Shown here in pieces: positions 35,177 through 44,280 of a DNA stretch of 64,000 nt (its first letter is position 1; each line of letters opens with the position of its first letter). Source of the stretch: Candidatus Pantoea haifensis (lineage in GTDB: Bacteria > Pseudomonadota > Gammaproteobacteria > Enterobacterales > Enterobacteriaceae); NCBI GenBank assembly GCA_018842655.1, contig JAGTWN010000008.1, forward strand, positions 62,001 through 126,000, read 5' to 3'. The notes under the pieces were generated by a model. The model was not told the DNA's origin, did not search any database, and worked only from the letters and a program-made list of their open reading frames with translations. A program made the position numbers and the translations under genes.

Positions 35177-36494
35177 ATGAACAATACCCTGCGCTCTACC
35201 CGTGTCCGCTGGTGGATTGCTGGCCTGATGTGGCTGGCGATTGCCATTAACTATATTGACAGAACGGTGCTCTCTGCGGCGGCGCCACGTTTGATCACTG
35301 AGCTGGATATTAACCCGGAAATGATGGGTTTTATCATGGCTGCGTTTTTCTGGTCTTATGCCCTGCTGCAAATTCCGGCGGGCTGGTTTGCTGACCGGTT
35401 CGGTCAGAAAAAGGTCTCGGCATTGCCGTCGCATGGTGGTCAATCGCGACCATGGCGATGGGTTTAGCGACTGGCTTTAAATCGCTGCTGGCACTGCGTC
35501 TGGCTCTCGGTGTCGGTGAAGCGGCGGCTTATCCCAGCAATGCCGGAATTACTGCGCGCTGGTTCCCGGATCGCGAACGCGCCACGGTTTCAGGCCTGTT
35601 TGACAGCGCCTCGAAATTTGGCGGCGCGGTGGCGATGCCGTTAATCGTCTGGATGATCGCCATGGTGGACTGGCGCATCACCTTCCTGGTGATCGGCAGC
35701 GTGGGTGTGTTCTGGGTCATCGCCTGGTATGTTATCTACGCCGAAAACCCGGAAGACCATAAAAAGATCAGCCAACACGAGCTCAGCCTGATCCGTAACG
35801 GTCAGACGCAAAAACATGGCGATAAAAGCGTGCGCCCCATGAAGTGGTATAAATTACTGCGCTATCGCAACATCTGGGCAATGTGTATCGGCTTCTTCAC
35901 CATCAATTACACCTCTTACTTTTTCATCACCTGGTTGCCCACTTATCTGGTGAAAGACAAAGGTATGGATTTCCTTAAGATGGGGATGGTGGCTGCGCTA
36001 CCGCTGATTTGCGGCATGGTGATTGAGGTGATTGCTGGTTGGGTATCGGACCGCATTGTGCACAAAAAATTCTCTCTCTGACCGCTACACGCAAGCTGTT
36101 CCTCACTATCGGTCTGATGATGGCGCTGTGCATCGGGTTCGCCCCGTTCACTGATTCTGTCTTTATGACCGTGCTGCTGCTGTGTATCGCCAAATCGGGT
36201 ACCACCGTTGCGGCATCGCAGGTCTGGGCTTTGCCAGGCGATGTGGCACCGCAGAACAGCGTATCGATTGTGGCAGGTTTGCAAAACACCGTCTCGAACA
36301 TGGGCGGAGCGGTTGGCCCCATCATCACCGGCGCGATTGTTGGCGCTACCGGCCACTTTACCTGGGCGCTGGTGTTCTCAGCGGTGCTGGTGGTAATTGG
36401 TATTCTTAACTACCTGTTCCTGATGGGTAAAGTTGAGCCTATCGTTGATGAAGAGCATGCTCATGGGCATCAGGCGGTGAGTCACAGCATCTAA
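35177..36494 (+). CDS. MFS sugar-acid transporter, ACS family (two frameshifts)
   Basis: A transporter of about 439 aa with twelve membrane segments, of the anion:cation symporter group that carries glucarate, galactonate and hexuronates. The opening RVRWWIAGLMWLAIAINYID and RTVLSAAAP are diagnostic. GWFADRFGQKKG spans the first shift near 35414; the second is near 36078 (KKFSL to TATRKLFLTIG). Restored, the frame ends at 36494. Fourth gene of the rightward set; its substrate class agrees with the sugar-acid enzymes beside it. A perfect 9-bp hairpin at 36512-36534 follows and may end the transcript. Confidence 0.9.
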
Positions 36495-36511
36495 TCCTCT
36501 TCCGATCTCAC

Positions 36512-36534
36512 GCCGCACGCGCCCTGCGTGCGGC
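36512..36534 (+). terminator. 9-bp perfect hairpin after the MFS gene
   Basis: GCCGCACGC at 36512-36520 pairs with GCGTGCGGC at 36526-36534 around a 5-base loop, 18 bp after the stop. The U tract is poor (ATAGTT), so termination strength is uncertain. The rest of 36535-36852 shows no gene. Confidence 0.55.
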
Positions 36535-36852
36535 ATAGTTCCAGCGGCAAACACTGAAACGCAACATTAAGTCTGTTTTGTTTACCCGTCAGAAGTGGTC
36601 GCATTGCCCCTTCTGACTGAAAGATTTAAATAAAACAGCTGACCCGCATGGCCATGCTCAGGCCCGCCACTGAATTTATCAGTTGCGTTAAATCCCGGGT
36701 TTTAACTGTATCCTGCATCGGGATAGCAAAGGTCTCTTTAAATAACAGCAAGCCCGTCATACATCAGCGTACCCGGCTTACTGCCAGAGCCATTAATGTC
36801 GGGAGAAAGTTGACATGATGTTTCTTAACGCATTTACAGGTTTTATTATGAT

Positions 36853-36883
36853 AAGGAAAAAGAGAGCGGGAGCAGGCCCCGCT
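36853..36883 (-). terminator. uxuA intrinsic terminator
   Basis: Arms AGCGGG (36865-36870) and CCCGCT (36878-36883) form a GC-rich hairpin directly after the uxuA stop. On the minus strand it is followed by CTCTTTTTCC, a reasonable U tract. Confidence 0.65.
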
Positions 36884-36891
36884 GTAAGAGG

Positions 36892-37956
36892 TTATTTTTG
36901 ACTGACAGCTTCCCATAAGCCGAGAATATAAGTTACACCCAGCGCGCGATCATAAAGTCCGTAACCGGGTCTGCCTGTTTCACCCCATATAAAACGACCG
37001 TGGTCAGGTCTGATATACCCGTCAAAGCCATTGTCATGCAAAGATTTGATGACGCGCAGCATATCTAACGAACCGTATTGCGTCGGATGTGCGGACTCGT
37101 AAAAGTCCTTATCTTTTATGAGTTTGATATTTCTGACGTGCGCAAAGTGGATACGCTTGCGACGCGAGAACTCCCCAAGAATGGCATAAACATCATTTTC
37201 CGGATCTTCTGCGATTGAGCCGGTGCACAACGTGAGGCCGTTGGCTTCAGAATCCACTGCATTGCAAATCCAGTCTAAATCATCCCGGTTTTTGACCACG
37301 CGTGGCAGGCCAAAAATGGAATAAGGCGGATCGTCTGGATGGATTGCCATTTTGATACCAACTTCTTCACAGACAGGAATGATTGCCCGCAGGAAGTAAG
37401 CCAGATTTTCCCGCAGTAGCGCATCGTCCACCGCTTTGTATTTTGCAAACAACTCCTGCACTTTTGCCAGACGTTCAGGTTCCCATCCTGGTAAGGCAAA
37501 CCCGTTGGAATTTTCCAGAACCTCTTTAACAACCTCATCCAGACTTTTATCAATACCCGCTTTTTCAAATGCCATGGTCAGCGAGCCATCAGGCAGAACA
37601 TAGTTCATGTCTGTTTTCATCCAGTCAAAAACCGGCATAAAGTTATAGCAAATTACTTTTACACCATAACTGGCCAGATGACGGATAGTTTGTTTGTAGT
37701 TGGAAATGTACTGATCGCGGGAGGGTAGCCCAATCTTGATGTCATCGTGAATGTTAACACTTTCGATAACCTCCATAGTCAGGCCTGCGGCATGGGCCTG
37801 CTCAACCAGGTTTTTAATTTTTTCCTTTGGCCAGACTTCACCAACCGGTACATCATAAAGCGCGCCCACCACGCCCGACACGCCTGGCACCTGCCGTATA
37901 TGTTCCAGTGGGATTTTATCTTCTTCCGCTCCAAACCAACGCATCGTCATTTGCAT
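36892..37956 (-). CDS. uxuA: Mannonate dehydratase
   Basis: An intact 354-aa UxuA-type dehydratase that converts D-mannonate to 2-keto-3-deoxygluconate. It opens with MQMTMRWFGAEEDKI and has VIESVNIHDDIK, VICYNFMPVFDWMKTD, AIHPDDPPYSIFGLPR, FAHVRNIK and YIRPDHGR, all family blocks including the metal-binding His and Cys positions. The length matches the shorter, Bacillus-like form rather than the E. coli enzyme of about 394 aa. I take the ATG at 37956; a GTG at 37965 is an alternative. It is a monocistron with its own terminator. Its KDG product would be a substrate for a DapA-family aldolase such as the one at 33121. Confidence 0.93.
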   Translation of the reverse strand: MQMTMRWFGAEEDKIPLEHIRQVPGVSGVVGALYDVPVGEVWPKEKIKNLVEQAHAAGLTMEVIESVNIHDDIKIGLPSRDQYISNYKQTIRHLASYGVKVICYNFMPVFDWMKTDMNYVLPDGSLTMAFEKAGIDKSLDEVVKEVLENSNGFALPGWEPERLAKVQELFAKYKAVDDALLRENLAYFLRAIIPVCEEVGIKMAIHPDDPPYSIFGLPRVVKNRDDLDWICNAVDSEANGLTLCTGSIAEDPENDVYAILGEFSRRKRIHFAHVRNIKLIKDKDFYESAHPTQYGSLDMLRVIKSLHDNGFDGYIRPDHGRFIWGETGRPGYGLYDRALGVTYILGLWEAVSQK

Positions 37957-38512
37957 ATGAATCACTCACTGTGTCTGAAAAATGAATCTAACTACCATTC
38001 TAGTATGTGTTAAAAATCTGTTTTATAAGTTGACCGCAATCACAATATGAACACGCCGGGATGCGGTTTGATATGGCTTGAAAGGCAACTGGCAGTGATA
38101 ACCACGCCGCAACTTCACGGTGGAGTGCTGAAATAAGGCGGCTTATCCCGCTTTGTGCAGCAGCGGGCAATGCGTGGTTTGCTGTTGGGCTTTTTGCTGT
38201 CATAACCGGTGTGGAAAGGGAAGTACGAAGGCGGGCGAACGGCGGGTTCTCATGGATACCCTCATAAGGTTTTCTAAAAAACCTCTGTTTCTGATGGTGG
38301 TTTCAAAACGGAAGCCATGCTTTTTGCCTGCCGTGTAGTTTCCTTTTTATGTGCCATGATTAGTTAGCCAGTTAATTATGCTTAATATTTGGCTGAGCAA
38401 CGCTGTTTATCTCATTTGTCTGTCAGGCGAACCGGCGAAAATTAACAATACCTGCGGAAGCCTCAGCGAAAAATGACGATGTCATACATCCAAAAACAGT
38501 AAGGAGTAATTC
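37957..38512. other. Intergenic, about 0.55 kb
   Basis: It holds the divergent upstream regions of uxuA and the stress-protein gene. Short open frames at 38000-38340 show no family resemblance. No strong hairpin or operator was found. Confidence 0.45.
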
Positions 38513-39055
38513 ATGGCACATGAAAAAATCGTAACGATGTTCAGTAATATTGCTGATGCTGAAGGTGCAAAGCGAAGCCTGCTAAAAGCCGGCTTTGATG
38601 ACAGCGATATTGACATAATTTCAGGTGACAGGCTCCAGAAAGAAGGTCACGAAGCCCACCATCCTGGCCTGTGGCAGCGTTTATTTGGTGATACCCTGGA
38701 TGAAGCGCAGGCGAGTGTGTATGACGATGCGCTGAATTCCGGCGGTGTTGTGCTTACACTACGGGCTGAAGAAGAGCAACTTCCTCGGGCCTTAAGCATT
38801 ATTGATATGCATGACACCGGCAAACTGTCGCAGAATGACGTTTCGGGCTTCAGAGAGAGCAACGAGGCGGTATCCTCTGCAGGACTCCCTGCCGACGAAA
38901 TTTATACGGGAAAACCGCAGCTGACAAAAACCACGCCGGAGAAAACATCGCTCACGGGTGATGAAGCGAAAGATGTTGAACAGGACAAAACTCAGGCCGG
39001 TAAAGCCAGCGACGATTTAACTATTCAAAAAAATAAGTTCGATGAGAAATTTTAA
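38513..39055 (+). CDS. General-stress-protein-like small protein (GSP17M/YflT-type N-terminus)
   Basis: An intact 180-aa soluble protein with no signal peptide or membrane segment. The N-terminal 90 residues (VTMFSNIADAEGAKRSLLKA, GFDDSDIDIIS, then RLFGD and GGVVLTLRAEE) have the alpha/beta pattern of the heat-induced/general-stress domain. The rest is hydrophilic, Lys/Asp/Thr-rich and probably disordered (TKTTPEKTSLTGDEAKD). It starts at ATG 38513 behind AAGGAG. Monocistronic, ending before a strong shared terminator. Related proteins are induced by osmotic or general stress; a molecular function is not known to me. Confidence 0.8.
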   Translation: MAHEKIVTMFSNIADAEGAKRSLLKAGFDDSDIDIISGDRLQKEGHEAHHPGLWQRLFGDTLDEAQASVYDDALNSGGVVLTLRAEEEQLPRALSIIDMHDTGKLSQNDVSGFRESNEAVSSAGLPADEIYTGKPQLTKTTPEKTSLTGDEAKDVEQDKTQAGKASDDLTIQKNKFDEKF

Positions 39056-39170
39056 AGCGGACGGAACCGGTAAAGCGGGGCTTGCCAACCGGACGATAAT
39101 GCAGAGATGCTCTGCGACCTGGCAGTGTAGAGAAAGCGGTGCTTAACCTTGTTCAGCTCATGGTGCGAAT

Positions 39171-39204
39171 AAAAAACCGTAATCCCTGGAGATTACGGTT
39201 TTTT
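39171..39204. terminator. Bidirectional terminator, 14-bp perfect stem
   Basis: AAAAAACCGTAATC (39171-39184) pairs perfectly with GATTACGGTTTTTT (39191-39204) around a 6-base loop, giving a U tract on both strands. It separates the convergent stress-protein gene and PQQ-dehydrogenase gene. Confidence 0.9.
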
Positions 39205-39254
39205 GCACAACACCCGGGCAGTATAAAGGCCCGGTCTGTCCGGTTACAGGCTAA

Positions 39255-41360
39255 TCAGTTGCTGCTCTCTGGCAGAGCGTAGACAACCACCTGATCACCC
39301 ACCTGATCTTTCAGGATCGTGTTACCGCCTGCGACGAAGGCCACATATTCACGCCCCTTATACTCATAAACCGACGGGTTCGCCACGGCTGGCGCTTCAA
39401 CCTGGTCAGACCACAGCTCTTCACCGTTTGCCAGCGAGTAAGCACGAACTTTGGCGTCCATAGAGGCACCGATAAAAATAACGCCTCCCGCAGTGACAGC
39501 CGGACCACCAATGGTTGGTGAACCCCAGCTTTCTGGCATAAAGAAACCGTACTGCTGAGAAGCGCCAACGGGTCGACGCCATTTCACGTCACCGGTATGC
39601 ATATCAAGTGCCACCAGTTCACCAAACGGAGGTTGCCAGCACGGCATGCCAAGCCAGTTTTGCGCAACTTTCAGACGCATACCGTAAGGTGCGCCTTCCT
39701 GGGGTGCGAATCCGCTCTCGTTGCCGGAGCCGGTATCGGCTTTTTCATAATCTTCCCGATTATAAAGCTTCACGTACTGCACAATATGCGAGGTATTAAC
39801 AATCGCGGTCTGACTTTGAGGATCGAATGCTACGCCACCCCACTGCACGCCACCGGAGCTGTCCGGGTAGGTCAGCGCACCCTCGCCTTTGGTTGTCGGT
39901 GGCGTATACATGCCGTCATAGCTCAGGTTATCCCACAGCCGTGAACACTCACCGGCACCGACAATATCAGCCAGTTTCCATATTTCCGGTTTTTTCGACT
40001 GATCGAGCAGCGGGGCCGGTTTAGTCGGGAATGGCTGGGTTGGCGAAAGTTTTTCGCCCTGCACAGAACCGTCACCCTGCGGCACCGGGCGCTCTTCTAT
40101 TGGCCAGACATCCTCACCTGTCAGGCGGTTAACCACAAACAGGAACCCTTGTTTTGTCGCCTGGATCAGTGCCGGAATTTGCTTGCCGTTGACGGTAATG
40201 TCCATTAGCGTCGGTGCAGAGTTAATGTCGTAATCCCACACGTCGTGGTGAACCCACTGGCGTGACCAGACGACTTTGCCTGTATTGACGTCCAGTGCCG
40301 TAGTCGAGGTGCCGAGCGGGATGGCATCAATACGATTGCCGCCCCAGTAGTTCGGCGAAGGTGAAGAAACCGGCAGATAGATCAAGCCATGCGCGGCATC
40401 AGCAGACATTTGTGTCCAGACGTTAGCCGTTCCGGTACGCTGACGAATATCAGCAGGGATGGCATCAAAGGTCCATTCGCGTTTTCCCGTCTCTGCATTA
40501 ATTGAGAAAACGGTTCCCGGCGGCGCCTCTGCATAGGCCCAGTCTTTACCTGCCCAGCCAAAGATCAGATGATTGCCTACCACGGTTGGGGGTTGCAGCA
40601 GCGACAGCGGGAATTTGGCGTTTATGGTGTTCCATTGATCAACGTTGAGCATGCCGTGATCGGCGAAGTTCTCACATGGCTTGCCGGAATCAGCGTCGAG
40701 TGCGTAGAGTCTGGCATTAACTGTTCCCATATAAACAATTTTCTGGCACGCCTGTCCGGCGACAGGGTTTTTAGCCTGCCAGTAGGCAACACCACGATTT
40801 TTCAATACAGGTTGCGTCAGTGCCTCGCGCGGTGATTTGGTGTCATAACTCCACTTCTCTTTACCTGTGCCGGGATCAAGGGCAATCAGTCGGTCAAATG
40901 GCGTGCCGATGTAAATAGTATCGTTGGCAAAGACCGGCGTGGCTGACCAGACAGTCGCAGGAATTTCGCCTTTACCATCTGCAACGTCACCGGTATGGAA
41001 CTCCCATACTTTCTTCAGTTGTCCCACATTATCGGCGGTTATCTGCTTGAGTGGGCTGTACTTTTGCGCATTCAGCTGACCATGAAAACTGTCCCAGGTT
41101 GCTGTTGCGGGCACCAGGGGAGTCGTTGCGTTTGTGGCGGTATCAACCTGCTGGTCAGGTTGCTCGCCGGAAGAGGCTTCTTTGGTGGTGGTGGTGGTAC
41201 CAGGGGCCTGCTGATCAGCGGCATCAATGTCGAGCTTCTCCTGCGTTCCCTGGGATGCTTCAGTCGCCTTATCCTGCGCCAGTAGCGTCATTGGAGTCAT
41301 CAGCAAAGCCAGCGCAGTCAGGCTGCCTTTCATGAGTTCGATAGGTTTATTGTTATGCAA
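39255..41360 (-). CDS. PQQ-dependent membrane/periplasmic dehydrogenase, catalytic subunit
   Basis: An intact 701-aa quinoprotein dehydrogenase with the eight-bladed PQQ propeller of the glucose/quinate/shikimate dehydrogenase group. An N-terminal export signal (about residues 11-29, LTALALLMTPMTLLAQ) is followed by a Thr/Gln-rich linker and then WDSFHGQLNAQKYSPLKQIT. Propeller blocks include TPFDRLIALDPGTGKEKWSY, QWVHHDVWDYDINSAPTLMD, PSPNYWGGNRID and GELVALDMHTGDVKW. It oxidises a sugar or polyol in the periplasm and passes electrons to ubiquinone. The usual five-helix membrane domain is absent, but a separate small membrane protein is encoded just upstream, so the enzyme looks split. Ribosome-binding site GAGGAG. 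Confidence 0.92.
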   Translation of the reverse strand: MHNNKPIELMKGSLTALALLMTPMTLLAQDKATEASQGTQEKLDIDAADQQAPGTTTTTKEASSGEQPDQQVDTATNATTPLVPATATWDSFHGQLNAQKYSPLKQITADNVGQLKKVWEFHTGDVADGKGEIPATVWSATPVFANDTIYIGTPFDRLIALDPGTGKEKWSYDTKSPREALTQPVLKNRGVAYWQAKNPVAGQACQKIVYMGTVNARLYALDADSGKPCENFADHGMLNVDQWNTINAKFPLSLLQPPTVVGNHLIFGWAGKDWAYAEAPPGTVFSINAETGKREWTFDAIPADIRQRTGTANVWTQMSADAAHGLIYLPVSSPSPNYWGGNRIDAIPLGTSTTALDVNTGKVVWSRQWVHHDVWDYDINSAPTLMDITVNGKQIPALIQATKQGFLFVVNRLTGEDVWPIEERPVPQGDGSVQGEKLSPTQPFPTKPAPLLDQSKKPEIWKLADIVGAGECSRLWDNLSYDGMYTPPTTKGEGALTYPDSSGGVQWGGVAFDPQSQTAIVNTSHIVQYVKLYNREDYEKADTGSGNESGFAPQEGAPYGMRLKVAQNWLGMPCWQPPFGELVALDMHTGDVKWRRPVGASQQYGFFMPESWGSPTIGGPAVTAGGVIFIGASMDAKVRAYSLANGEELWSDQVEAPAVANPSVYEYKGREYVAFVAGGNTILKDQVGDQVVVYALPESSN

Positions 41361-41369
41361 GGGGGCTCC

Positions 41370-41735
41370 TCAGGCTCTGGCGAATTTTTTATGACTGACC
41401 GGGCTGTTGATCATAATAATCAGACCAACAAGACCGACCACCATGGCAGCGGTAATCACCCACTGATGAAGCAGCAGTGCGGCGAAACCAATCCCGAACA
41501 GACCCAGCAGAATGATAATGCCCCAGGAAATGCGAGAGCCGCGACCTGAACAGGCGCGAAGAATAAAGGCAAGCACAGCCAAAATGATGTTAGCTAAAGC
41601 AACCCCCAACGCGCCGATTGTGCCAGTCACGCCCGTCAGCGGTGTTAACCAGGCATAAAGCGCCAGCGCGAAGCCAACTACCGCTGCCAGAAGCAGCAAT
41701 ATGATGCCCCAGCGTGACATTCGAGAATCTGACAT
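41370..41735 (-). CDS. Small four-helix membrane protein, likely anchor of the PQQ dehydrogenase
   Basis: A 121-aa integral membrane protein with four hydrophobic segments (WGIILLLLAAVVGFALALYA; GALGVALANIILAVLAFIL; SWGIIILLGLFGIGFAALLL; VITAAMVVGLVGLIIMI). It resembles the N-terminal membrane domain of membrane-bound glucose dehydrogenase, which is normally fused to the catalytic part. Its stop is 9 bp before the start of the dehydrogenase gene, so they form an operon. I use ATG 41735 (MSDSRMSRWG) behind GGGGATA; a longer in-frame extension to 41873 lacks a ribosome-binding site. The anchor and quinone-reduction role is inference. Confidence 0.8.
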   Translation of the reverse strand: MSDSRMSRWGIILLLLAAVVGFALALYAWLTPLTGVTGTIGALGVALANIILAVLAFILRACSGRGSRISWGIIILLGLFGIGFAALLLHQWVITAAMVVGLVGLIIMINSPVSHKKFARA

Positions 41736-42182
41736 AGAAACATATCCCCTGTTGAAATTGACTATTTTAAACCGGCAGAATTTGGCCGGTTTTAACTGTC
41801 GGTTGAAATCCGCGTCAAAAATGTGACCAGGCATGAGCACAGGGACAACACAAGCGGAAGCTGAAATTTTCAACCAGGCGCGAACAAGTATAGAAGAGAC
41901 ATTCTGCCAGCCCGGGAAAATTCATGATTTCTGTCGTTCCGTCATTAACAACAGAGATAGGTTGAAGGCTGGGCGTGTGGTTAACAGAACGATTTGAAAT
42001 GCACAGAACGGGTGGCTATATGAAGGCTAAAACGTAAGCCATTCTGGACCTGCTGACGTGGAGAAAGATTGATTGCAGGCGCTATAAGGAAGTTTATATC
42101 GGGATGCAATGAGGGGATTAAGCGATGCCAAAATCCTGCTGAGAGAGAATCGAGGATTCTGGCACAGAATCAGTCCAAAAAC
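41736..42182. other. Intergenic, about 0.45 kb
   Basis: It holds the promoter region of the leftward dehydrogenase pair and the 3' flank of the cold-shock-domain gene. A short frame at 42109-42402 opposes that gene and is its shadow. No other feature is seen. Confidence 0.45.
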
Positions 42183-42665
42183 TCAGCCCTTGAGCATTTT
42201 CACCGTGGTATCCACGTCAATTTCATCTTCCGAGAAGATTAAAGTTGTTCCCTGGAAGGTGGTGATCGCCAGTTTTTTCAGCGAGCGCATTTCACCGGGT
42301 TTAGCCTCTGTTTTCGGCCTGATATTACTCATCAGTATCCCCACAGACAGCACCGCATTTTCTTTATCGATGCGGGTATCAGCAGGCACTTCTTCGCTAT
42401 AAACCAGGTAAGATTTGACAGATGTAAGCTTAAGACGCTCGCCAGCAATATAGATGTATTTACTATCCGGCACGACTTTCACAGCATAAGCTGATAACCC
42501 TTTATTATTCGTGGTCGGTTCGAAAGTCACCGACGCATTTTTCTTAATCAGCTCAGGGTTAGCGACCTTAATCACATGAAAATAACGGTTGTCACCGTTC
42601 TCATCCTTGATAAAGCCAAAACCTTTATCCTGAAACCAGGTTGTGATCGTTCCGTTCATCGCCAT
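42183..42665 (-). CDS. Cold-shock-domain protein with C-terminal extension
   Basis: An intact 160-aa protein. Residues 1-65 form a cold-shock (OB-fold) domain: MNGTITTWFQDKGFGFIKDE carries RNP1 (KGFGFI) and RYFHVIKV carries the RNP2 region. The C-terminal 90 residues (YIAGERLKLTSVKSYLVYSE, KLAITTFQGTTLIFSEDEID) are not typical of small Csp proteins. They resemble the extension of plasmid-borne and enterobacterial long cold-shock-domain proteins whose function is not established. Nucleic-acid binding is likely. Monocistronic, leftward. Confidence 0.88.
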   Translation of the reverse strand: MAMNGTITTWFQDKGFGFIKDENGDNRYFHVIKVANPELIKKNASVTFEPTTNNKGLSAYAVKVVPDSKYIYIAGERLKLTSVKSYLVYSEEVPADTRIDKENAVLSVGILMSNIRPKTEAKPGEMRSLKKLAITTFQGTTLIFSEDEIDVDTTVKMLKG

Positions 42666-42852
42666 TACCGCCTACTTAATCGTTTATCTATTCAGTTTTT
42701 CAGCGCGCAGTGTAAAACACAATGCCGTCACAGACTATGTCTTCGGTTTAACTCTTAACGATAATCTTTCGCCAGGCGAGCGGACGCCAGTTGAAGGCGT
42801 AAACACTGCGCGTGCCCGTCGCGCTAACTGAGCAGCATGGTTTCAACCGATG

Positions 42853-43097
42853 TTATTCATTACCCCATTGATTCAGAAACGTCGCTATTTCATCAATACG
42901 CAGCTCACTGATACCCGCTTCGCTGGCCATCTCTTGTTGCGCAGTTTCACTGATTTCTTCGTTGTTCATTAAGCGGGTGATTAACAGCTGGAAATAGCGC
43001 GCCAGGGGTCACGTTCTGACGCCTTCACCGGCTCGGCGGTTTCTGTCGAGTACTCATCCACGATGTCATAATATTTAAGCGGTACGTCGTTATTCAT
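42853..43097 (-). CDS. Small acidic protein of unknown function (81 aa, one frameshift)
   Basis: A small gene hidden by a one-base loss. It begins at ATG 43097 behind TTTGAGG ([20 protein letters not shown]) and shifts near 43010, in the CCC run of RDP. With one C added it continues [20 protein letters not shown] and ends [12 protein letters not shown] at 42853. It is acidic and helical, with no signal peptide. The LARYFQLLI block loosely recalls enterobacterial YcgZ/AriR-type connector proteins, but I would not assign it to that family on sight. Confidence 0.65.
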
Positions 43098-43392
43098 AAT
43101 TTGCCTCAAAGATTAATGTCGGTGTACGTTGTTTTTCATTGTCTGCTCTGGAAAGCGGAGAATGTCCTTTATTAAGCGCAGCTCAGGTAAAGAGCCGCCC
43201 TGCTCTCCGGGCGTGTACTATAAAGGGATGAAACACAGTACACCAGAGTATAAAAACAGGGGTCCACTACGACCAGTAACAAGGACTAACGCAAGACAGA
43301 TAAGAAAGGGCCATAACGAAAAAGCGGTAACAGGAACTCCGTAACGCTTAACTCTTTCCTCTTGTCCCCTGAATGCAGACTGATGAAGTTTT

Positions 43393-43908
43393 TTATCTGA
43401 AGCTCCACTGCACACTGATAACAAACACAGCGGGAAATATAATCCCGCTCTCAATGCCGAAGTAATCTGTCACGTTATACTGTGCCGCATGGTAGATGTA
43501 GGGAGCGAATCCTACACCGACCGCGTTTTTGAAGGAGCGATAAATGCCTTCATCACCGCAGTGGCTGAAGGCATCCACAAAGAACTCGCCTGTGTAACCG
43601 TACACACCTTTAAATGTCCATTCCGATCGGGTTATCCAGTCTCTGCGCAGGCCCAGGGCTATGCAGCGATCCCCGTAGCTGTTTTTCATCGTTCCGGCCA
43701 GGATGCTGTACGGCGAATCCGCAGAAAAGCGTCTTTCGGCGGAAAAATAATCATTCTCAAACTTTTCGGTATACAGTCCGTGATTGCCGATGAGGTGATA
43801 AACGAAGGAGCCAGTATTGACGGAGTACAGGTTGATCTCGCTGGCTCTCAGCGGAGCCACCGTGGCTGCAATAAGACACCATAACAAAAAAACAAACCGG
43901 ACAGGCAT
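43393..43908 (-). CDS. Exported protein of unknown function, probable outer-membrane barrel
   Basis: An intact 171-aa protein with a signal peptide (MPVRFVFLLWCLIAATVAPLRA, about 22 residues). The mature part alternates aromatic and polar residues in short strands (FVYHLIGNHGLYTEKF, WTFKGVYGYTGEFF, VGVGFAPYIYHAAQYNVTDYFG) and ends VISVQWSFR. Two cysteines are 34 residues apart. The shape is that of a small outer-membrane barrel such as PagP, but I do not recognise the family. The start at 43908 has a GAGGTG ribosome-binding site. It stands alone, leftward. Confidence 0.7.
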   Translation of the reverse strand: MPVRFVFLLWCLIAATVAPLRASEINLYSVNTGSFVYHLIGNHGLYTEKFENDYFSAERRFSADSPYSILAGTMKNSYGDRCIALGLRRDWITRSEWTFKGVYGYTGEFFVDAFSHCGDEGIYRSFKNAVGVGFAPYIYHAAQYNVTDYFGIESGIIFPAVFVISVQWSFR

Positions 43909-44280
43909 ACCCGTTCACCTCGCAGACAGTGAAAAAAGCATGTAAAAAAACGGTAGCACAGAATACTTGCAGCGTGTCCGGATAATGCCGCGAAGCGTCA
44001 CAAGCTTGCATATTGCACAGATGACCCGGGACGCGGCAGCCTGGTAAACCCCCGTTATTTTCTTGTAACTAACATTACGTGGTGCTTAGCTACCACCACA
44101 TGAAGCAGGGTGAACAAGTGCATTACCTGAGCCAGTCTGGCAGCTTATGGCCCTCCGCTTCACCTTTCACGTCATCACATTTTGTTGAACGGTTACCGGG
44201 AGCACGACTCCATATGTACAAGGCGAACAGGCGTGACGGTTAATGTGAGAGGAGATATTGATGTTTCCTGCAGCACGCTG
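43909..44280. other. Intergenic, no gene recognised
   Basis: Upstream region of the exported-protein gene and left flank of the IS110 remnant. No IS110 N-terminal (DEDD) motif could be read here, so the element's 5' part seems lost. Confidence 0.45.
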
